Shown one piece after another: positions 61,142-64,000 of a stretch of 64,000 bases of DNA; position 1 is the first letter of the stretch, and each line of letters begins with the position of its first letter. A program made the translations under genes and the position numbers. A model generated the notes under the pieces. The model was not told the DNA's origin. It was given only the letters and a program-made list of their open reading frames with translations, and ran no database searches. Location: NCBI GenBank assembly GCA_963841325.1, contig CAWJBZ010000007.1:1-64000 (forward strand). The letters run 5' to 3'. The stretch is from CAVPPA01 sp963841325 (GTDB lineage: Bacteria > Patescibacteriota > Saccharimonadia > Saccharimonadales > UBA4665).

Positions 61142-63628
61142 TTATTCAGTAGCGGTGGCGTAAGCTAATTCACCATTTTTTGTAGCAACCCGAACAATGT
61201 CACCACGACTATAGCGATCATCCAGTAAATCTAGAGCCAAGTGGTCTTCGATGGTATCTTGAATCAGCCGCCTTAGTGGGCGAACGCCATTATGTATATC
61301 ATAACCGTGTTCTAATAAATAGTCTTTTGCGGCTGGAGTTAATTGAATACTTAAACCGCGTTTACTAATGCGTGATTTAAGCTCTTCTATTTGCAAATCA
61401 ATTATTTTAAGAATATCTTTTTTAGTTAAAGCCCGGAAAACCACAACCTTATCAATTCTGTTTAGTAATTCTGGACGCATGATATGCTTAAGCTCATCAC
61501 GAATAATGCCTTCGTTGGAATTATGCAATTCACTCAGATTTTTTAGATCATCGACATCCCGAGCATGGAATCCAAGATTGGCTTCCTTTTGTAATTTTTC
61601 TGCCCCGATATTGCTAGTCATAATGACAATGGTATTAGTAAAATCTATTGACCGTCCCTTGGCGTCAGTAATGCGGCCATCTTCTAAAATTTGCAGTAAC
61701 ATATTATAAACGTCCGGATGAGCCTTTTCTATTTCATCAAACAGCACCAAACTATAAGGTTGGTGACGAATTTTATCGGTCAACTGCCCGCCGTCATCAT
61801 ATCCTACATATCCAGCCGGAGCACCAACTAAGCGGGCAACATTGTGATGTTCGCTAAATTCACTCATATCAATTTTTACTAAAGCAGCTTCACTACCGAA
61901 GAACTCACGAGCCAGAACCCGACCTAACTCAGTTTTACCCACTCCGGTAGGTCCGAGAAATACAAACGAACCAATTGGCCGTTTTTCACTCGACACTCCA
62001 CTCCGATTACGTCGGATAGCACTTGCCACTACGTTTACCGCTTCTGTTTGTCCAATGATATATTTTTGCAAGGTTTTCTCTAGATTCAGTAGATACTTAG
62101 CTTCAGATCGGATAACTTTTTTAACCGGTACCCCGGTCATTCGTGCAATTACATCAGCTAAGTCATCACTCTTAACTATTATTGATTGAAAGTTTCGAGT
62201 ATTAGCTTGTTGTTTAGCTAATTCATTATTAATTTGGCTGGCCCGGGTTTTTTCTTTAGCAGCCCTCTCATAATCTTCGGCTTCAGCAGCTTCTTCTAGT
62301 CGGGTTTGAACTAGTTTTAATTCTTTTTGTAAGCGACGTATTTCCGGTGAAGTTCGTCCTTTATCGACTCGCAAATAAGCAGCTGTTTCATCTAGTAAAT
62401 CAATAGCTTTATCTGGCATATAGCGGTCATTTATATAACGTTTGGCTAACATCACAGCGTCTTCAACGACATCATCACTAATTGTTACACCATGAAATTT
62501 TTCATAATTTTTACGGAGACCTTTCAATATGGCGATTGTTTCCGGAATGGTAGTTTCCGGTACTTGCACTGGCTGGAAGCGACGCTCTAAAGCAGCATCT
62601 TTTTCGATATGTTTGGTGTAGTCAGTAGTGGTAGTTGCGCCAATAATCTGTAACTTACCGCGAGCCAGTGCCGGCTTTAGAATATTACCAGCATCCAAGG
62701 CCCCTTCAGCTGAACCAGCTCCAACAATTACATGTAATTCATCAATAAAAATAATTGTCCTGGTGTCGCGCTCTAGTTCACTGATCACTTTTTTCAACCG
62801 CTCTTCAAATTCACCACGGTATTTAGTCCCGGCAATCATGCCAGCTAAATCTAGAGTAACAATTCGTTTATCTTGTAAACTATCGGGTACATCTTCAGTT
62901 ACGATACGCTGAGCTAAACCCTCAACAATAGCGGTTTTGCCAACGCCCGGTTCACCAATTAATACCGGGTTATTTTTAGTCCGGCGATTTAATATCGTAA
63001 TCACCCGACGGATTTGATTTTCACGACCGACCACTGGATCAAGTTTCCCGTCTCGGGCTTGGGCTGTCAGATCTATGCCAAAGAAATCGAGTGTTGACTT
63101 ACGAAATTTTTTAGGTGTTTCTTGATGGAGCGAATCATTTTCACTATTGTTCTGTTCTTCAAATTGTTGTCGGCTTAAAAATTGTTTCAGTTCATTTGTT
63201 ATGGTGTCAACATTGGCATTCAGATCGCGTAATAATCTGGTCGCTCGGGCATTTTTTTGATTCAAAATACTATATAAAATATGCTCGGTGCCGCAAAATT
63301 CTTGACCGTAATCTTGAGCAATATCATAAGCCATCTGAAGAGTCAGCTTAGCGGTTTCAGAAAGACCCTTAGCTCCCATATTGATAACTAACGTTTTGGG
63401 AGTTAAGTTCAAAGCCATGCGGGCTCGGTCAAGAGTAATACCAGAGTTTTCCAATATTTTAGCACCCATACTAGTATCTTGTGCTAAAACGCCTAATAAC
63501 AGATGCTCAGTACCAATATAGGCACTCCCGAAACTACGAGCAATCGCATCAGCATGTTTTAAGCTTTGTAGGGCGTTGCTGGTTAAATGATTTAAAAATT
63601 CTTGAAAGTCTGGTGAATTTGGCATCAT
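61142..63628 (-). CDS. clpC: ATP-dependent Clp protease ATPase ClpC
   Basis: ClpC unfolds substrates and feeds them to ClpP. The 828-aa protein has N-terminal Clp repeats (HLLLGVLAQ, HILYSILNQ), Walker A GEPGVGKT (ATPase 1), a UVR-like linker with EAAEAEDYERAAKEKT, Walker A GPTGVGKT (ATPase 2) and a C-terminal D2-small domain. The UVR element favours ClpC over ClpB. It is preceded by a CIRCE element and then grpE. Confidence 0.96.
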   Translation of the reverse strand: MMPNSPDFQEFLNHLTSNALQSLKHADAIARSFGSAYIGTEHLLLGVLAQDTSMGAKILENSGITLDRARMALNLTPKTLVINMGAKGLSETAKLTLQMAYDIAQDYGQEFCGTEHILYSILNQKNARATRLLRDLNANVDTITNELKQFLSRQQFEEQNNSENDSLHQETPKKFRKSTLDFFGIDLTAQARDGKLDPVVGRENQIRRVITILNRRTKNNPVLIGEPGVGKTAIVEGLAQRIVTEDVPDSLQDKRIVTLDLAGMIAGTKYRGEFEERLKKVISELERDTRTIIFIDELHVIVGAGSAEGALDAGNILKPALARGKLQIIGATTTTDYTKHIEKDAALERRFQPVQVPETTIPETIAILKGLRKNYEKFHGVTISDDVVEDAVMLAKRYINDRYMPDKAIDLLDETAAYLRVDKGRTSPEIRRLQKELKLVQTRLEEAAEAEDYERAAKEKTRASQINNELAKQQANTRNFQSIIVKSDDLADVIARMTGVPVKKVIRSEAKYLLNLEKTLQKYIIGQTEAVNVVASAIRRNRSGVSSEKRPIGSFVFLGPTGVGKTELGRVLAREFFGSEAALVKIDMSEFSEHHNVARLVGAPAGYVGYDDGGQLTDKIRHQPYSLVLFDEIEKAHPDVYNMLLQILEDGRITDAKGRSIDFTNTIVIMTSNIGAEKLQKEANLGFHARDVDDLKNLSELHNSNEGIIRDELKHIMRPELLNRIDKVVVFRALTKKDILKIIDLQIEELKSRISKRGLSIQLTPAAKDYLLEHGYDIHNGVRPLRRLIQDTIEDHLALDLLDDRYSRGDIVRVATKNGELAYATATE

Positions 63629-63863
63629 GATAATTTATTTGTCGTCTCCGTTCTGCCTTTATGATTTATTAAGGCATCGTTATCTATTTTGCGCTAATTA
63701 TTCGGAAAAGTCCGTGGGATTTTTTATAGCAAACAAAATCTTGCATATAGATGACAGTTTTATTGTTTTAAATCATCAACTGCCATATCTATATGATAGC
63801 ATTTAGCACTCATAGGTCAAGAGTGCTAATACATTTTAGGATTCTAAATTTTTTAATAAATGG
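63629..63863 (-). promoter_or_regulatory. clpC regulatory region
   Basis: The gap between grpE and clpC holds a CIRCE element and a promoter TTGACC-N16-TATCAT (63793-63820) with TGC before the -10. The -35 is inside the CIRCE spacer. A second TGC-TATAAA box lies near 63725, closer to clpC, and could give a heat-independent start. The leader from the CIRCE promoter is about 158 nt. Confidence 0.6.
63803..63829 (-). promoter_or_regulatory. CIRCE operator (HrcA binding site) at clpC
   Basis: TTAGCACTC-N9-GAGTGCTAA is an exact match to the CIRCE consensus. It overlaps the clpC promoter between grpE and clpC. Together with the clpP copy it predicts an HrcA-controlled Clp regulon. Confidence 0.95.
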
Positions 63864-64000
63864 TTATCGTGGTTGTACTTTAACCAGAGCATGGCGGATT
63901 ATTTCATTACCTAGACAATAGCCAGCTCGTAATTCTTCACTAACAATCTCTGTTGGACCATCGCCTTCTTCCAAAAGAACTGCTTCATGATAACGTGGGT
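63864..64000 (-). CDS. grpE: Heat-shock protein GrpE (C-terminal part)
   Basis: Only the last ~45 codons are in the window; the gene runs off the right edge. The visible end, EEGDGPTEIVSEELRAGY followed by CLGNEIIRHALVKVQPR, matches the C-terminal beta domain of GrpE, the nucleotide exchange factor of DnaK. Its place next to a CIRCE element and clpC fits a heat-shock cluster, with dnaK and hrcA likely just outside. Confidence 0.88.
   Translation of the reverse strand, partial: PRYHEAVLLEEGDGPTEIVSEELRAGYCLGNEIIRHALVKVQPR

Noticed and set aside
1..64000. Mobile elements, prophage or CRISPR arrays
   Set aside because: No transposase, integrase or phage structural genes, no long terminal repeats and no spaced direct repeats were seen.
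1..64000. Alternative genetic code with UGA as Gly
   Set aside because: UGA ends trpS, clpP, rplQ and others at the expected protein ends, and no conserved Gly is read as UGA.

Overview
The window looks like a chromosomal segment of a Candidate Phyla Radiation bacterium, most likely a Saccharibacteria (TM7) relative. It is AT-rich. UGA reads consistently as a stop, for example at trpS and clpP, which argues against the UGA=Gly code of SR1 and Gracilibacteria. The ribosomal operon lacks rpmD (L30), a known CPR trait. No rRNA, phage, transposon or CRISPR array was seen. Assignment to Saccharibacteria is inference from gene content and layout.

Layout. 1-251 holds the start of a glycosyltransferase-like gene and a tiny acidic ORF. 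364-2865 is secE-nusG-rplK-rplA on the minus strand. 2992-7056 holds accessory genes: a GT2 glycosyltransferase, an orphan PAS histidine kinase, a YgjP-like metallopeptidase and a P-loop kinase. 7267-11924 is a plus-strand block with tRNA-Trp and an intracellular alpha-glucan cassette (GT4 synthase-like, GH57, GH15). 11958-12699 carries rpmG, pspC and tRNA-Thr/Tyr/Thr. 12769-16209 carries a TPR protein, holB, an RluD-type gene and trpS. 16270-36308 is one long minus-strand run: rpsL-rpsG-fusA-tuf-rpsJ, a small membrane protein, the S10/spc/alpha clusters, rpoA-rplQ and rplM-rpsI. Upstream are rpoB-rpoC, then tig-clpP. 46216-56564 mixes an HD hydrolase, an ABC-2 exporter, hisS, tRNA-Leu, a membrane protein, rsmD, recG, a methyltransferase and tyrS. 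56709-64000 has a class A penicillin-binding protein, radA, clpC and the 3' end of grpE.

How the parts work together. Most of the window is the core transcription, translation and secretion machinery, in operons with 1-14 nt overlaps that suggest translational coupling. Two CIRCE operators, upstream of clpP and of clpC, predict an HrcA-controlled Clp proteolysis regulon. The three glucan genes lack visible signal peptides and probably build and degrade an internal glucan store.

The most interesting signals are these. Zinc ligands are missing throughout the gene-expression machinery: both zinc sites of RpoC, plus L36, L33, S14 and S4. There are structured RNA leaders before rplC and rpoB and a hairpin before rplA. 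The glucan cassette together with tRNA-Trp appears inserted or inverted into an ancestral tRNA-rpmG-secE-nusG-rplK-rplA order. The TyrRS has a degenerate HIGH motif. The penicillin-binding protein has many closely paired cysteines. Several promoters lie so close to their start codons that the mRNAs may be leaderless.
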